From NCBI GenBank assembly GCA_002007465.1, contig LNAC01000375.1:1-64000 (forward strand): 64,000 bases of DNA, read 5' to 3'. Shown one piece after another: positions 44,059 through 55,416 of the stretch. Made by a program: the position numbers and the translations under genes. The notes below the pieces were generated by a model, which was not told the origin of the DNA, ran no database searches, and saw nothing but the letters and a program-made list of their open reading frames with translations. The DNA is from Ailurus styani. Its lineage: Eukaryota; Chordata; Mammalia; Carnivora; Ailuridae. The first letter of the stretch is position 1; every line of letters starts with the position of its first letter.

Positions 44059-45384
44059 TGATCTAAGATAGGTTAGACTTGGCAGAAGTAAGAAGCTTTA
44101 ATTACGTGAAAACTTGGAGGTTTTAAATTGGACGGAAATTTTCACTAAGTGACTGAAAAACCTATGGAAAAATCCTCATTCAGAAGGTGGAAGGAAAAGT
44201 CCACAAATAAATATTCAGGAAGAATAGTGCAAAAGAATGAAGTTGCTTTTCTTCATCTTTGAATCCACTTATCAATAAGCCATTGATTACTCTAGGTATG
44301 GCCTTAGGTATACAGTCAATTTGTTTAAATACGTCCTGGAAAAATAGGACAGATTCTTATTGAACTTACACAAATAATTATATTATCTTGCAAAGTAATG
44401 AGACTCAGTTAAGGTATGTATTTCTGAATTCTGAGGAGATAGAATTCAGATACCATTTAGAAATTGTCCATTGCAGTTTACAAGATTATGGTCTATTAAA
44501 TTGAAGGTTAGAGATAAATAAAGTGGGCCTTTTTATATATACACAAAAGAATATAAATTAATATAATTCTAACAATATTCCAAATAAATAACCACAATAA
44601 AATTCTCTTTGTCCATTTATTTAGTACTATATTAATTCCTGTTTTATTGAATCTTGGGTTAGCAGTGAACTTTCATGGAGTATGTTCACTTCCAGAGTGA
44701 CGAAAGTCCAGCTGATTCAGTCTGTCAGTATAGTCTGAAAGTTTTCTAAGCAGTGTGAGCTTAAAACTGTTTACCAAGAATATATTCTTTGAACTATTGA
44801 AGTAACAATAGCTCAGAATATCTGGTATAATCTTTTTTATGAGGTGCTGAAGCTGTCTTTATTGACAACGCTAATGCTAGTTATGAATAGCAGAAGCTTC
44901 TGGCAAATATCAGGAAGGAAAAACCTATTTGTTAATGAGACTCTTAATTTACTATAATAACTAATAATATCAGAATGGAAAAAAGTAAAATTCTCTATTG
45001 GGGTATAGTAAATAACTATTTTATAAGAATTTGATCAATATTTTAAGTGAAGGACAAGAATATTTTATGGACAGTGAGGACATTAGCAAAACTGCAGGGC
45101 CTTCTCAAAAAGAATACAGTTTCTGAAATATTAACATTAACAACAGTTTTCCTATAAACTTAGGGGAAAGTTTACTTAGGATACCTGAGAGTATCTCTTC
45201 TGCTTTGATAGTTCTTCCCATGCAGTTCTTACAATGGTACTGAGCTAATAAAGATATATGGAGCCTGCTAAAAAACCTATCATTCTAGAAACCACCCCTT
45301 TTTTTAATAAGGGAAATAACAAATTTTTGTGATTTTCCTGGGGTCCTCTGGGAAAATTGACTTATTTTAGCTATAAAAGAAAAA
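44059..45384. other. Anonymous sequence; part resembles 50980-51160
   Basis: No gene. The segment at about 44335-44540 (ACAGATTCTTATTGAACTTA and on) is weakly similar to 50988-51160, suggesting two copies of one old dispersed element, perhaps ERV internal sequence. The rest is unassigned. Confidence 0.45.
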
Positions 45385-45402
45385 CTGGAAATTTTATTTT
45401 TA

Positions 45403-45611
45403 TTTTTTTATTTTATTTTTTTTTTAAAGATTTTATTTATTTATTTCACAGAGGGAGAGAGATCACAAGGAGGCAGAGAGGCAGGCAGAGAGGGGGGGGA
45501 AGCAGGCTCCCCGCTGAGCAGGGAGCCCGATGCGGGCCTCGATCCCAGGACCCTGAGATCATGACCTGAGCGGAAAGCAGAGGCTTTAACCCACTGAGCC
45601 ACCCAGGCGCC
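45403..45611 (-). mobile_element. SINEC, youngest-looking subtype (TTTCACAGAGGGAG)
   Basis: Same diagnostic bases as the copy at 29908 (ATTTCACAGAGGGAGAGAG, ACAAGGAGGC, GAAAGCAGAGG). An 18 bp perfect target duplication, CTGGAAATTTTATTTTTA, lies at 45385-45402 and 45612-45629. Confidence 0.97.
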
Positions 45612-45629
45612 CTGGAAATTTTATTTTTA

Positions 45630-46649
45630 GCTTTTAACTTAGGATCTGATCTTGGGAAAGCAAAATTAAAAGAATTGTCAAATGATACAAGGTCATTTAA
45701 TAAAGTTAAGATCTTAAGTATTTGAGACTATACTTGTTTATGTATTTAGTCGAAGTGATGAAATGTTTTAAAATAAACATAGATGAAAGTTACAATATTA
45801 TAAGGAACTCTAGTCTTTCACAAAGGAGAAACCTTTGTTACTTGTTTTCATGTGTGTGTATTTTCTTTATTTTAGGTAATTAAGGATATGGTAAAGTTAA
45901 CATGAAATACAGAAAATTATTCTAGGGAGTCCTGAAAACTCATGTCTATCTGGGTAAATTACACAGAAGGTAAAGAGTAATTTTTCCCATTCTATGTTAA
46001 TAACTCTGAGACCAATTTATCATTTTAACAGAGATAAAGTCAAATACATTATTTGGGAGTAAAGGCTATAAGCTTCTTTCCTTCTTATGAATAAACCCAT
46101 CAAAACAGGGCAATCTTTGGCAAAATTTTAACACATTTCAGTGCTTCTTTTCAGACCTTAACACGTGCAGATATTTTAAACCAAGGCAAATAGAAATTCT
46201 CCTTCTGCAAACTACAACCTTTTACAGCTATTTCAGTTTTGTGTTTTACTGTCTCCTTTCACATTCTAAATTGCAGACAATTTAAGATGAAAGTACTCTC
46301 TTTTTATCTTGATGAACTAAAACACATTCCATTACCTTGTCTACACATTCATGTCATTGTCATCATTGTCCCAAGTGTAGCTTCAACCACCCGCAGTAAT
46401 TACAACTTTTAACCAAAGTAACTAATTTCTATTTCACACAGCAAACTGAGAAGCTGATAATGGAGATTGCTCATATATAAACATTTTGCTAGACCACTAA
46501 TGCTGACTCGATGAAGTCATACAGGTCAACTGACGCCATTTTAAAGTTGCAAACATGAACTCACTCATTGTAATAACCCAAAGATACAGTATATAAAATT
46601 TTATATATACTTTATAATATATAAAAATAAGAAAAAAGTATGTAAGTAA
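45630..46649. other. Anonymous AT-rich DNA
   Basis: No gene, RNA or named repeat. Confidence 0.55.
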
Positions 46650-46661
46650 AAAATGATTCCT

Positions 46662-46880
46662 GGGGCACCTGGGTGGTTCAGTTGTTAAGCGTCTGCCTTC
46701 AGCTCAGGTCGTGATCCCAGGTTCCTGGGATGGAGCCCCACATCGGGCTCCCTGCTCTGCTGGAAAGCCTGCTTCTCCCTCTCCCACTCCCCCTGCTGGT
46801 GTTCCTTCTCTCACTGTGTCTCTCTCTGTCAAATAAATAAATAAAATCTTTTTAAAAAAAAAAATAAATAAATAAAAATT
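46662..46880 (+). mobile_element. SINEC, older caniform type
   Basis: GGGCACCTGGGTGGTTCAGT, GTTAAGCGTCTGCCTTCAGC, GATCCCAGGTTCCTGGGATG, CTTCTCCCTCTCCCACTCCC, and a long AAATAAAT tail. The duplication AAAATGATTCCT lies at 46650-46661 and 46881-46892. Confidence 0.96.
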
Positions 46881-46892
46881 AAAATGATTCCT

Positions 46893-48921
46893 ATTCAGTA
46901 CTTCAGTATTTAATCATACTCTGAAATTAAGATCCCAATAATTATCCAGTTTTAAGTTGCCTAAGAATCTTGAAATTTATGGTTAGTCTGACATAGTACA
47001 AATATAATTACTTACAAAAACATTTATCATAATTATGGTTCAATTTAGTTGAATACAAATATACTTTTTATTATCTTAAACTTTATGTAAGAATCATGTT
47101 AGTTAAATAACCCAACATAAGTTTAGTATGTCCACGAAAAAAACAAATCCACATCTTTCAAAAATAAACCAAATATTTACATTATACCCATAGTATATTT
47201 AAGTTTTTAAAGTATAAAATGAACCTGATTTTTCCAAAGAGTCACTTTAACTGCATGAATTTGGATTTTTAAATGTTTCTGAGATAGCAGTTTCCATAAA
47301 AAGATTTTTTTCTTAAAATGTGCTGTCTGGCATCTTTAAGCTATTAGAAGCTCACTTTCCTTATTTTCTGTTAATTTTAGCAATATTAGACTTACGTAGA
47401 AGTATATCTATGTTTATAAAATATGAAACAGAGTAGAGCTGCTTTAAGAAACCTAATCATCCAATTTATTAATGCCCTCTGGTGGTAGGAAAAGATGTCA
47501 CTCTCACACCAGGAAAGGTAAAAGCTTTTCTGAATTACAGAAAGCTTATGGGTTTAGTTCTGCAACATCAGTCATAGGTAAGAGGTAAATCATAAACAAA
47601 ACCTACCAGTTCAGAAATCAAAAAGCTATTTCCCTTCCCAGTGGCTACAGAGATTTGAGTTCATAAGCAGATAACAACAACAAAGTAAGACTGCAAAACA
47701 TTCTTTGTCATTTCTCAATGAACAGAAAATAGATCACCATCATCCATCTGACAAGAGATGGTCAAACCGTAAAACCAAATTCCCAATTACTGCAGCCATC
47801 AATGAGAACAATATTAACACCTCTGCAGTTTGGACACAAAAGCACTAGGGGAAAAAAAAATTGCACCCCTAGAGCTACCGGAAATATAAAGTTCTGGGTT
47901 TCACTCTGATGAGAGTCAAAAAAGACTCGCCTGGGTTTTAACAGCCCATGAGGTACACTTTTCTGGCAGCAGTTTTTCTTGACATCATCAGGTAAGTCCC
48001 CTTGGGCATCAGAGTAAATGACCTCCACCATTTTTAAAGGTTAAAAAAAAAAAAAAACCACATTGTTATTATGCAAATATAAACATTTGTGTGATATTTA
48101 CCCAATTCAATAGTTAATGAGGGAACCCACCCCATTATAAAGACACACAAAGGAGTGTTTTTCAGAAGCTAAGTTTTTAAAGAAATGATAGCATATGATT
48201 GCTGGGTTTGACTGAAACTGGTTAATGCCCATAACCTTAAGCCTTGGGGAGATAATTAACAGAAAAAATTATTTGCATTGCTACCAGTCAAAAATTGGAC
48301 CCTTGGACTCTTTAGAGTTGTAAAAGAGCCCTTTCAATAGAAAGTCTGGAAAGTCAAGCCTAGTACTGCAGTGCAGAACACAGTAATCTCCATGGTCTAT
48401 CTTTCTCAGCTATTTCCATATTTTATGTGATTTTCTTCACCAGGATCTTTCTATTTCAGATTGTTCAGATTGTTCCTTTTCCATTATTCATTTTCTTGTT
48501 TATCTTAATCTCACTGAGTGTTGCAATTAGACTTTTTATCTTTGTACTCTTGGTGTCACTTATTTTCATTTTTATCCTTTACACTAATTTTATTGATTTT
48601 TTTTTCTCCAGTATCCAATTATCTTTGATTCTTTATTCACACTGATGGGTAAAATGTATTGATTTGTATAGGGGACCAGCAATTTTTATTGTGACTTTAG
48701 GAGTTATCTTCTTAATAGAACTTATTTTTGCATGAGGTGGTGATTTTATGTTCCGTGTAGATGAATTGCAAATTTTTGTAATCAGGAATTCCTATAGAAT
48801 GAATGGACAGCAAAAGGGTAATTAAGGTACTGACACTCACCATTTCCAAATTAAAATGGATTTGTGAGATGGTGTTCTTTAATGTCATTCTCCCTTGGAT
48901 GCATTGCTTCCTTGTTTTGGG
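46893..48921. other. Longest repeat-poor stretch (about 2 kb)
   Basis: I recognise no repeat here. An 89-residue minus-strand frame (47762-48031, starting MVEVIYSDAQGDLPDDVKK) is the longest frame in the window that is not tied to a repeat. I do not recognise the product. There is no clean acceptor and no second exon, so I do not call it a gene. A CAGGTAAGT donor-like site lies on the plus strand at about 47990. Confidence 0.5.
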
Positions 48922-48981
48922 ATTTTTTTTTTTCCTTTTCTTTTTCCTTTTCTTTTTCTTTCTTTCCTTCTTTCTTTCTTC
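48922..48981. repeat. Polypyrimidine TTTTC/TTTC tract
   Basis: TTTTCCTTTTCTTTTTCC-type repeats ending in TTTC units, with no purine for about 60 bp. Confidence 0.93.
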
Positions 48982-49003
48982 AAACTGATTAACTAGTTCA
49001 GTT

Positions 49004-49178
49004 TTTTTTTTAAGATTTTATTTATTTACTAGAGAGAGAGAGAATGAGTAGGAGGAGGGAGAGGGAGAAGCAGACCCCCACTGAGCAAAGTCCAAGGTGG
49101 GGCTCAATCCCAGGACCCTGAGATCATGCCCTGAGCTGAAGGTAGACACTTAACCAACCGGGCCACTCATGCACCCCT
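49004..49178 (-). mobile_element. SINEC, old subtype, minus
   Basis: T-run, AAGATTTTATTTATTTACTA, GA-rich body, head GGGCCACTCATGCACCCC. Duplication AACTAGTTCAGTT / AAGTAGTTTAGTT. Confidence 0.92.
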
Positions 49179-49192
49179 AAGTAGTTTAGTTC

Positions 49193-49829
49193 TGTTCTGT
49201 TTTTTTCTCTTGTCTGTGAGCTGTAATCAGGAGCCCTCCAAAGATGGAGTCCACCTTCTACAAGTTTGGCTTTAAGGCAAAAAGTCCACTCCTTCCATTT
49301 CGTTGTTGAGGAAGGGAACAGGGCCAAAACCCACCTTGATCAGCTGTTCTGAGTGCTGCTATTCCTCAACCTCCCACTATGTGTATTTGTTGATTCTGAG
49401 GTTGTAGCATCCCTAGAGGTCTCTTAGAATTGATAGTTAATTACTTGTTTTTCTTAGGCTAAGATTTTACTATCATGTTTTCTCTACCATCCAAATATAT
49501 ATGTCTCTTATCTGTCAGATCCTCTAATGGTAATTCTCCTTTTCCCAGGGCTATTGTGGTTTCATTATTTTTTAACTTATTATTTTTATAATATCTTTTT
49601 GTCATTTAAATTAAAAGCTTAGACTGGAGAGTAGGAAACATTTGTGCTTAGTTTGCATTTTCAATCAGAATTTAATCTGCTATGACCTAACACTTTTATT
49701 TTGACAAGACTGTAAGAATTATATTGAAATAAACTTATTAAATGTACAGTTGAATCATAGTAACACATATTTTGTAATAATATATCATTATTATTGTATG
49801 CAAATCTTTGAAATATGATATGTTAACAG
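49193..49829. other. Anonymous sequence
   Basis: No gene or named repeat identified. Confidence 0.5.
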
Positions 49830-50289
49830 TGTTGGGAGGAAAACGTTTCCCTCTCTCTATTTAGGTTCAGTGTTTGGGCGTCTACAAATTAACTGACAAG
49901 GAGATAAACAGGAGAAAAGACAAAGTTTATTCAAACTTGTATGTGGTAGTTGCTCAGTGTTAAGTAACTTACTGAATATCTAGAAAGAAAGATATATATA
50001 TCAAAATTAACAAAAATGGAGAGGAAGAATTAGGGCTTCAGTGGGAAGGCATAGAATGTTCTATTGTTTTTTTTTTATGCTAATGGTAGATAGTCTGTCT
50101 CCCTATGGTCTAAATTCATAGGATACTCCCTCTGAGGGAGGGTAATGACAGGTGTGTTTTCAGGAGGCTCTGCTTTAGTGAGATAAAGGAAATTCAGATT
50201 AAGATTTTTTTCTGCATTTTCTGTAGCTTGAATGTTTTCCCTTTACAATGATTTTATACCAACTTCTAGAGTCCAAGTGAGTCTTTACA
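49830..50289 (-). mobile_element. ERV LTR, family A copy 1, antisense
   Basis: Starts TGTTGGGAGGAAAACG and ends near GTCTTTACA, giving TG..CA termini. It contains TTTATT at 49926-49931 (AATAAA on the minus strand), TACAAATTAACTGACAAGG and TTTTCAGGAGGCTCTGC. It is about 75% alike by eye to 53732-54174 in the same orientation. Diverged, no open frame. Confidence 0.82.
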
Positions 50290-50328
50290 TTTTTGCCATT
50301 TGAAACGTCTCTAGAAGTTACACATGAG

Positions 50329-50524
50329 GGCGCCTGGGTGGCTCAGTCAGTTAAGCTGCTGCCTTTGGCTCAGGTCATGATCCCAGGGTTTTGGGATCGA
50401 GTCCCGCATCGGGCTCCCTGCTCCATGGAGAGCCTGCTTCTCCCTCTCCCTCTGCCTGCTGCTCTGCCTACTTGTGCTCTCTATCTCTCTGTCAAATAAA
50501 TAAATAAAATCTTAAAAAAAAAAA
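50329..50524 (+). mobile_element. SINEC, older caniform type
   Basis: GGCGCCTGGGTGGCTCAGTC, AGTTAAGCTGCTGCCTTTGG, GATCCCAGGGTTTTGGGATC body, AAATAAATAAAATC tail. Duplication AGAAGTTACACAYGAG (50313-50328; 50525-50540). The downstream copy continues into a short CA-rich stretch. Confidence 0.96.
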
Positions 50525-50540
50525 AGAAGTTACACACGAG

Positions 50541-51894
50541 CACACACATGTATCCGCACGCACACGCACACCTAAACTATACTGATTGGTGTAGACAGAG
50601 AGATTTAGGTTAAAAATCATGAGGTAAGGAATCTGCAAAGGGGAAAACAAGCACTGGTTAAAATGAGGATGAATAAGCAGAAAAGGACAAATCCAAGGAA
50701 ACTGCTTCACATCACACTGAACCAGTCTCTCAGTCCTGGGAATAGGTAGATCAGTCTAGTGTAATATTTGTGTCTCATTTAAGCAGGTGGTGATGCAGGT
50801 GGGAGTGTGGTGCGCATAAAAGTTAGGCTTCTATATGGTGGAAACAATCAAGCATTGCCTCATAAAGTTCATCTTAGTTCCTTAAAACTGTCTAGTTACA
50901 TCTGATTCTATGCACATCATTCTCAAATATGACATTCCAGTGAAAGCCTTGATAATATGATCAATTTTCCCAAGTGTGCCCTGTTACAAGGAGAACAGAT
51001 TCTCATTGAATTTATGCAAATAACTATATTGCCATGTAAGAATACTTAATGAGAGTTTCTGAATCCTAGAGGGATCGGGCAGAAGAAAAGATAAATGTTT
51101 CATTTCTGTTTACAAAAGTATAATCTACTAAATTTCTGTAAGTTATGGAAAACTTAAGATAAAAGAGAAAAGGAGTTCCTTAAATCTGAAAAATGGAATG
51201 AAAGAACCAGCAATGTTTCCCCAAAAATGTTCAGGAAAATTACAGTGGTCATTTATCACTTCATTTAATTATGTGTAATTAATTCTTGTATGACTTGATA
51301 TTGAGTTAGTAGTTTCACAACCCATCAGCTTCCCCACCAGAGTTTTAGAAATCCTTCTTTGGTCCAGAGTAGTATTCAAGAGTTATTAATGCTATCAGAA
51401 TTCTCTACCACAGATTACCTGTCTCGGTCCTTTCCGTGGGTCTCTGAGACAGTCCCTTTTGTTGAAGATGAAGGCTTCTAACTTATAGATGATTGTAAAG
51501 CTTTTAGGAAGGCATCAGAGTAAAATAATAACTACCTGTGGATAACAAGAGAATTAGAATAGCTGTGGCTAAAGATCAGAATAGAGTTTATTAAAATAAT
51601 GTAGTTGACAAGGAAATTTAGTTGTTTCTATGACATATAATGTTTTAAATAAGTGGAATTATGAATGATAACATTATAACATTGTTTTCTACTATCACAC
51701 AAAGCAGCATTAACAGCATATGGTAGACAGTAAAGGCATTGAAGAATTTCTAGAAATTTTTTATAATACCTGAAATATTTATATTGATAACATCTACCCA
51801 CACAGATATAACCTAGGGAAGGTTAAGCATATCTTCTTTTTTGACAATGCTTTTCATGCCAGTCAACGTATAAATAAACCTTATTATGTATTAA
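50541..51894. other. Anonymous sequence between LTR-A copies
   Basis: No gag, pro, pol or env homology that I can see. 50988-51160 weakly matches 44335-44540. If the two family-A LTRs belong to one provirus, this is its decayed interior, but nothing in the sequence shows that. Confidence 0.45.
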
Positions 51895-52098
51895 TATTAT
51901 TTAGAAAAATAAGCACCATTGGCTTTTCTGGGGATCTAGATGCAGATGGCAAATCATGAGACTTCTTGGCCTCCATAATTGCATAAGCCAATTCCTTACA
52001 GTAAATCTGATGGGTATGTACAGAGTTACATACAGAGGTAGAGATAGATATCTTCTGTTGGTTCTGTTTGCTCTGGAGAACCCTGACTAATGCACTTT
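51895..52098 (+). mobile_element. Old LTR 3' portion (MaLR-like)
   Basis: CACCATTGGCTTTTCTGGGG, GACTTCTTGGCCTCCATAAT, AAGCCAATTCCTTACAGTAA, and the terminal CTCTGGAGAACCCTGACTAA followed by TGCA. This is the sense 3' half of a widespread mammalian LTR; its AATAAATCT signal is degraded here. Confidence 0.75.
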
Positions 52099-52640
52099 TC
52101 ATACAATTTTTTTTTCTTTTCACCCTTACTATTTATAGTATATAGTGTGTATACTGTATATATATATATAAATTATAATTTTTAACCATTAGTAACCCTT
52201 ATTTTACAGAGAAAACTCGAAAGTAAAAAATTATGAATCAGTTATCATATACCAACATTCTTAGATTAGCAAATCTTATGAAAGTATCATTTCACAATTT
52301 CTAGAAGTATATGCTTCTTTATAGTATATTTTTTCAATGTGAGAGAATATGTTTACTAACTGACCCAAATATCCTTAGTCTCTCTGTTAGAAGAGGTAAA
52401 AAAAGTACATATTTAAACTTATGTTTCATAACTAATATTTCAGTATTTTATCTCATTTAGAAATACCCAGGTATTTATCGATTATTAGTTGATGTAGAGT
52501 AACTCTAACGTTTGAAGTTACCAAAAGATTTTGGAAACTACTTTTAGGCAGACATATAAAACAAAATTACTGTTGAAATACAGTTTGTGAGAACAATGAT
52601 TCAATTTGATTACATTCAGAAAAGTGAGTTTTATACTCTT
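52099..52640. other. Anonymous AT-rich DNA
   Basis: Short TATA repeat near 52155. No gene. Confidence 0.5.
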
Positions 52641-52650
52641 TTTTGTGGTA

Positions 52651-52751
52651 AGATTTTATTTATTTATTTATTTATTTGACAGAGAGGGAGAGAGCACAAG
52701 CAGAGGGCGAAGCAGGCTCCCCACCGAGCAGGGAGCCTGATGCAGGGCTGG
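52651..52751 (-). mobile_element. Truncated SINEC (tRNA-like head missing)
   Basis: TTTATTTATTTATTTATTTGAC, GA-rich block, CAGGCTCCCCACCGAGCAGG, then an abrupt stop after GATGCAGGGCTGGA. The half that carries the Pol III promoter is absent. No target duplication found, so it was truncated by a later deletion or rearrangement. Confidence 0.88.
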
Positions 52752-53731
52752 AGTAAGAAGGGGTGGTTTTACTGCAGCCAACTTGGGAGATTGACCTTTT
52801 CTCAAAGGAGTCATTGAACTTCTAAATTATCCATGGAGGTATCTTTCAAACAAAGAAACTTGGGATTATAACCTAGCTTCAGAGGATATACTCCTTTTTA
52901 AATGCAAGTCAAACCAATATATTGTATTTTTATGGCTTAAGCATAGATAAAAAGGTATCCCCAAACGAGGCACAGAATTTTCTGCCTCCATACCCAAAAA
53001 TAACCAAGGAGAAAGAAACCAAGGACTGTTAACTGCTACAGGCAGTAAGCAAAGGCAGCAGGAAGGAGACAAGAGTACTTAAGGGTTGAGACCTTCTTTT
53101 AGACTCAAGCGAAATTCCTGAGAATTGTTCAGTAAGGTGCTACCAGCAAATGGGGTGTCTGGGTTGCCACATNCCCCCCCCCCCCCCCCCCGCCGACCTG
53201 CAGTCACAGATCTGATAATATGTCTCTCCCAACCCCACTTCAGGCAGCCAGAAAACCAGAGAACACACTCTCTGGATCCAGGCCAAGGACTTAGGACACA
53301 CAATGAAGATGTAAGGAAAACTTCATCCAGTTTCATTGGGGACCCACAAACTCACCAGCCTGTGAGGTGGTCTTCAACAACAGGCTTATAAGTAAAACCT
53401 AAACTTGTGGTCTACCCTAGGATTCTCTTCCTTAAGACAACACAAAAGGTAGAAACAAGAAACAATGGTATGTATGACAAGTCACAATAGCCAAAGAACT
53501 AGTTCTAACCCAAAGTTTTGTGCTGTAAATCTGAATTTTGAAAAATCTGTTTCAGAAAAGAAAAGGAGAATCTCCTACTGCCCTGATTCAACCAGACCCC
53601 AGGCAGAGATCCAGGAGCCTGACTAGTAAAGACAGTCTATCTTTGCGGACTTGGTCAGAGGCCCAGGAAGCTCAGCTGCAGTTTCTGAGGTGGGCAGGTA
53701 GTCCCAAACATCCTATCTTAGTCAACAAAAC
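52752..53731. other. Unassigned, GC-richer; contains N and a C-run
   Basis: A single N at 53173 is followed by 18 C residues (53174-53191). Frames across it (53079-53336 minus; 53125-53391 plus) are unreliable. The segment may be decayed ERV interior, but I recognise no retroviral protein motif. Confidence 0.45.
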
Positions 53732-54174
53732 TGCTGGGAGGAAAAATTTTTCTCTTCAGGTTGGGTCCATTAATGGGGGCCTGTAAATTAACTGACACTA
53801 AATAGATTAACAGGAGAAAAGAAAACTTTATTTACACTTGCACTTGGGGAGTTGCTCAGTTCTAAGTAACTCACTGAATAGCCAGAACAAAACCTTTTTA
53901 TGTCAAACTTAACAAAAGAGGGGAGGGTTTAGGGCATCAGTGAGAAGATATGAAAGGTTCTATTGGGCTTTTTTAATGCTAATGTCTCTGTGGCAGCTGA
54001 ATTCACAGGAAACTCCCTTAGAGCAGGGTTAATGGCAGCTGTACTTTCAGGAGACTCTGCTTTAGTCAGATAAAAGGAGTTCAGATAAGATTTCTTTTTG
54101 TATCATCTGTAGTCAAATGTTTTCACTTTATAATAATCTTTATACTAACTCTGGAGTCCAAGCAGGTCCCCACA
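53732..54174 (-). mobile_element. ERV LTR, family A copy 2, antisense
   Basis: Starts TGCTGGGAGGAAAAA and ends GGTCCCCACA. TTTATT at 53827-53832 gives AATAAA on the minus strand. It shares TAAATTAACTGACA, AACAGGAGAAAAGA, GAGTTGCTCAGTTCTAAGTA and TTTCAGGAGACTCTGCTTTAG with copy 1, in the same order and orientation. Confidence 0.83.
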
Positions 54175-54851
54175 GATGATTTTTATAACATTTCAGAAAA
54201 TTTTAATTAGGTTGGATTGAATTTAAACAACAAAAACAAAAACCTATAAATTCTGGGGATAGAGATGAAAATTGAGAACAAAATTAATTGTTCAGAACAC
54301 GCACAGATAGAATTAGTAAATTATTAGAATATACAAATACATTCTAGGAATATTACCTCCAATACTCTTTTTCTCAGCTTATCTGAAAATATGCATTTAT
54401 GATCATTATAAATGAACTGAATGCCAGCTAGTTCTTATTAGCAACAATGGAAATAGTGATATTTTAATTTCTTACTGCTTGATTTAAAAGCATGATTTAC
54501 AAGAAAATTTACAAAATTTAAATAAAGGTTAATTTTTGAGAGTGATGACCATAATAAGAACTTGAGTTTAGCTTTTTCTGCTTGTATTGTTATGAATAAA
54601 ACGCTTGGCAGAATATCTGGATATTTCTCATTTTTTAATTTTATTATTACTACTACTATTATAATAATGTACTATGATTATACTTTGCTAAAATTTACCA
54701 TTATTTTCCAAGAGTCTAAATCTAAGAGTCAAGAAAGTGTTAACGTATATCCTCTTAAACATTATATAAGACTGGTTACCATATGTACTGTAACAGTACT
54801 CAAATCCATACGTACCAGCTGAGTTTTATTTCAAGTACTGAAAAAAACAGT
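54175..54851. other. Anonymous AT-rich DNA
   Basis: No gene or named repeat. Confidence 0.5.
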
Positions 54852-54856
54852 CATAA

Positions 54857-55411
54857 TTGATGTGGGAAACAATGGCAGAAGAAATATTATTAAATTTCCT
54901 TAGTACCTAACAGTCCACTGAAAAGTCCTTGAATCAGGCAGAATGACATTCCTCTAGGGACTCAACTGCCTCATGTTGGCACTTTGCTAAGGCCAAAAGG
55001 CAATCTTAGACCGACCCCCCCAGGATCCCGTAAGTTTACTTTAACATATTAAAATTCCTTTAGAAATTTCCTTTATCTGTAAACCCCCAAGATATGTGTT
55101 GACAATCACCCCCCAAGCATATGACCCACCAATATACATTTGAAAAGTTCTCATGAAATGACCTTTTCCTTACAACAGATAGCCCCCTCAAGGTCCTGGA
55201 AACCTTGCCTCCAAATTCCTTAGATTTATGGTCTCCCTAACCCTCTCCCAACTTGAAAGTATTTAATGGGCCACTCCTCATGACCCTGATGCAGGTATTT
55301 CTGCTCACGGGTCCTGTCCCTGTGCTTTCACAAAACCACCTTTTTGCACCAAAGTTGTCTCAAGAATTCTTTCTGGTTGTCAGCTTCAGACCCTAAATCT
55401 TTCCTACATCA
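54857..55411 (+). mobile_element. Solo ERV LTR, family B, with 5 bp TSD
   Basis: Begins TGATGTGGG and ends CTACATCA, near-perfect inverted termini. ATAAT flanks it on both sides (54852-54856; 55412-55416). Downstream part: GGGTCCTGTCCCTGTGCTTT, TTTTTGCACCAAAGTTG, CTCAAGAATTCTTTCTGG. The polyadenylation signal position reads TTCACAAAA, so it is mutated. No internal region, so it is a recombined solo LTR. Confidence 0.93.
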
Positions 55412-55416
55412 ATAAT

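Noticed and set aside
47940..48000. Possible 50 bp exon between TTTTAACAG and CAGGTAAGT on the plus strand
   Set aside because: The acceptor lacks a good pyrimidine tract, there are no partner exons, and such pairs are common by chance in AT-rich DNA.
48028..48060. A-run after 48042 considered as the tail of a plus-strand processed pseudogene
   Set aside because: No recognisable parent coding sequence upstream and no flanking target duplication found.
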